A stretch of DNA of 64,000 bases, taken from assembly GCF_009801115.1 (NCBI RefSeq), contig NZ_VTOL01000001.1, forward strand, positions 310,001-374,000, in the 5' to 3' direction. Positions 62,209-64,000 of this stretch are shown piece by piece. How positions within the stretch are numbered: position 1 is the first letter of the stretch; each line of letters opens with the position of its first letter. Origin of the DNA: Dyadobacter sp. 3J3. GTDB lineage: Bacteria; Bacteroidota; Bacteroidia; Cytophagales; Spirosomataceae. The notes under the pieces are model-generated. The model was not told the origin of the DNA. It was given only the letters and a program-made list of their open reading frames with translations, and searched no databases. The translations under genes and the position numbers were made by a program.

Positions 62209-63429
62209 ATGATAAACCGCAGAGATTTAATCAAGCATCTTTCTACTTTTCCCCTTCTTGGCGGGATTTTAGGGCAATCGAGCCTGGATCCTTTGAGCTT
62301 TACCGCAAAACTCCCGGTCAGAAATCTGGCGAAAGAATTGGGCATCCGTACTTTTATTAACGCAGCGGGTACCTACACATTTATGACGGGTTCCCTGATG
62401 CAGGATGAAGTTGTTGAGACAATTCAGGCAGCATCGAAGGATTTCATGATTCTTGATGAAGTACAAACCAAAGTTGGTGAAAAAATTGCCGCACTTACAC
62501 ATGCAGAAGCAGCCGTGGTGACCGCCGGATGCTTTTCTGCATTAACCCTTGGACTGGCAGGCGTTTTGACCGGAATGGATTCAAAAAAAGTGGAAGCACT
62601 GCCACATCTTGAAGGAACTGAAATGAAATCGGAAGTGATTATCCAAAAAGGTCATAACATAGGATACTCACACGCTTTGACAAACACCGGCTGCACCATT
62701 GTTTCCGTTGAAACGCTGGAAGATCTTGAAAAAGCGATTAATGAAAAAACGGCTTTGATGTGGTTTTTAAATATCCAGTCGGATCAGGGGCAGATTAAAC
62801 ATGAAAAGTGGATTGAAATTGCAAAAAGCAAAGGAATTCCAACAATGATCGATATGGCTGCGGATGTTCCTCCGGTCGAAAACCTTTGGAAATTCAATGA
62901 CATGGGCTTTGATCTGGTTTGTGTTTCAGGTGGAAAAGCAATGCGCGGACCGCAAAGTGCAGGAATTTTGATGGGTAAAAAGAACCTGATCGAAGCAGCA
63001 AGATTAAGCATGCCGCCACGTGGATCAACGATCGGACGCGGAATGAAAGTGAACAAAGAAGAAATCCTGGGCATGTATGTGGCACTTGATAACTTTGTGA
63101 AAATGGATCACAAAAAAGAATGGAAAATGTGGGAAGACCGCATCGCTCTGATCAGTAATGCTGCGAAAAGTGTGAATGGTGTCACCGTTGCAACCACGGT
63201 TCCGGAACTTGGAAACCATACACCTACCTTAAAAGTAAGCTGGGATCTGGCGAAGGTGAATCTTCCGGTAAAAACTTTGCAGGAAAATCTACGTAACGGA
63301 AATCCTTCTATTGAAATTATGCCCGCCGACAATACTTCGCTTACCATAACAGCGTGGATGTTAAAATCAGGTGAAGAAAAAATAGTAGCGGCAAGATTAA
63401 AAGAAGAATTATCAAAAGCAGTCGTGTAA
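62209..63429 (+). CDS. SelA-like PLP-dependent enzyme with Tat signal
   Basis: I start at ATG 62209 (MINRRDLIKHLSTFPLLGGI), giving 406 residues with a twin-arginine signal (RRDLIK). The fold is the selenocysteine-synthase-related PLP family: GIRTFINAAGTYTFMTGSLM near residue 45, AAVVTAGCFSALTLGLAGVL near 100, MIDMAADVPP (Asp) and VCVSGGKAMRGPQSAGILMG near residue 235, whose Lys should bind PLP. Relatives include D-glucosaminate-6-phosphate ammonia-lyase-type enzymes (selA_rel). An exported PLP enzyme is unusual. It precedes an amidohydrolase gene by 44 bp, the same pairing as in known selA_rel loci. Confidence 0.85.
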   Translation: MINRRDLIKHLSTFPLLGGILGQSSLDPLSFTAKLPVRNLAKELGIRTFINAAGTYTFMTGSLMQDEVVETIQAASKDFMILDEVQTKVGEKIAALTHAEAAVVTAGCFSALTLGLAGVLTGMDSKKVEALPHLEGTEMKSEVIIQKGHNIGYSHALTNTGCTIVSVETLEDLEKAINEKTALMWFLNIQSDQGQIKHEKWIEIAKSKGIPTMIDMAADVPPVENLWKFNDMGFDLVCVSGGKAMRGPQSAGILMGKKNLIEAARLSMPPRGSTIGRGMKVNKEEILGMYVALDNFVKMDHKKEWKMWEDRIALISNAAKSVNGVTVATTVPELGNHTPTLKVSWDLAKVNLPVKTLQENLRNGNPSIEIMPADNTSLTITAWMLKSGEEKIVAARLKEELSKAVV

Positions 63430-63473
63430 AAAACTGTGTTTGATTATTTTATCCTAAACCTTAATTTCCTGAT

Positions 63474-64000
63474 ATGAAGCACAAATCCTTTCTGATTTTT
63501 TGTCTGGTTTGCCTGAATAGTTTTGCCCTGAGTGCCCAGACTTATAGCATTTTGATTAAAGGCGGTACGGTTATCGACCCGAAAAATAATCTCAACCAAA
63601 TCATGGATATCGGGATTTTTGAGGGAAAAGTTAAAAAGGTTGCCAAGGATATTGATCCAAAAGAAGCTGCAAAAGTCGTGGATGCAAAGGGCATGTATGT
63701 TACGCCCGGCCTTATTGATATTCATGGACATGTTTTTTTTGGTACCCAGCCAGACCATTATTTAAGTAATGGTCTGGTGGCTTTACCGCCCGATGGTTTC
63801 ACTTTCCGCGTGGGTGTTACTACCATTGTTGACGCTGGCGGTGCGGGTTGGGAAGCTTTTCCCGAGTTTAAAAAGAATGTCATCCTTCATTCAAAAACGC
63901 GGGTTCTTTCGTTTCTGAATATTGTTGGCGCAGGTATGCGCGGCGGACAATATGAGCAGGATACCAGCGATATGGATGCGCATATGGCAGCAGCTGTGGC
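63474..64000 (+). CDS. Amidohydrolase/deacetylase family protein (5' part; runs off the window)
   Basis: The frame opens at ATG 63474 (MKHKSFLIFCLVCLNSFALS, signal peptide then AQ) and continues to the end of the window, 175 codons visible. The metal-binding start of an amidohydrolase is clear: YSILIKGGTVIDPKNNLNQI, then AKGMYVTPGLIDIHGHVFFG (HxH ligands) near residue 85, and TTIVDAGGAGWEAFPEF. It resembles the EF_0837-type amidohydrolases that accompany SelA-like enzymes. Export suggests action on a periplasmic substrate together with its neighbours. Confidence 0.85.
   Translation, partial: MKHKSFLIFCLVCLNSFALSAQTYSILIKGGTVIDPKNNLNQIMDIGIFEGKVKKVAKDIDPKEAAKVVDAKGMYVTPGLIDIHGHVFFGTQPDHYLSNGLVALPPDGFTFRVGVTTIVDAGGAGWEAFPEFKKNVILHSKTRVLSFLNIVGAGMRGGQYEQDTSDMDAHMAAAV

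Noticed and set aside
1-64000. tRNA, rRNA, insertion sequence, prophage or integrase
   Set aside because: No cloverleaf-like sequence, rRNA core, transposase motif or phage gene was recognised by eye in any gap; a covariance-model scan would be needed to exclude small RNAs.

Overview
The window looks like chromosomal DNA of a Bacteroidota member of the Cytophagales/Spirosomataceae type; Dyadobacter or a close relative is my best guess. The reasons are a SusC/SusD pair, many Sec signal peptides ending in A-Q, Tat-type exported oxidoreductases, DUF1080/DUF6807/DUF2851 families, scarce Shine-Dalgarno sequences, one promoter of the Bacteroidota TAnnTTTG type, and moderate-to-low GC. No rRNA, tRNA, CRISPR array, transposase or phage gene was recognised. 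Almost all coding space belongs to ordinary-looking chromosomal genes.

Layout. Bases 1-10438 hold a plus-strand, tightly packed surface-glycan locus: the tail of a transketolase N-terminal subunit, a fused sugar-nucleotide epimerase/GT2 glycosyltransferase, the transketolase C-terminal subunit, a polytopic membrane protein, an acyltransferase-3, a second GT2, a large anchored protein and an AlgJ/AlgX-like SGNH protein. Bases 10458-15710 hold a Na+/H+ antiporter, a decayed class-3 lipase, two small unknowns and an M14 carboxypeptidase. Bases 15750-24963 form a minus-strand sugar-utilisation block: SusC, SusD, a strong terminator, then a double-DUF1080 protein, a Gfo/Idh/MocA oxidoreductase and a DUF6807 protein, which together suggest uptake and 3-keto-type processing of glycosides. 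A truncated FecR-like anti-sigma fragment lies beyond it.

Bases 26640-42503 mix housekeeping genes (alaS, cca, mtgA, a D-2-hydroxyacid dehydrogenase, OxyR) with two paralogous surface proteins built from 16-residue GVQxAG repeats, a CHRD lipoprotein, a GDPD enzyme and a truncated haemoglobin. Bases 42590-59223 continue with a J-domain-like protein, a GH140-like glycosidase, AMP nucleosidase, a stand-alone HsdR-N nuclease-like protein, MarR/YceI, Maf, a GH13 amylase, an SMP-30 lactonase, envelope proteins, GtrA, thiolase, an MFS carrier, a CBM9-like protein, a beta-propeller lactonase and a truncated HicB.

The right end (59385-64000) is an exported hydrolase module: a serine-hydrolase/D-aminoacylase fusion, a Tat-type SelA-like PLP enzyme and the start of an amidohydrolase. 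I infer a periplasmic pathway for D-amino-acid or amino-sugar derivatives. Intergenic DNA carries several perfect terminator hairpins and three or four kinds of REP-like palindromic elements. Two short membrane-peptide ORFs (25 and 54 codons) are described at 25440 and 41689.
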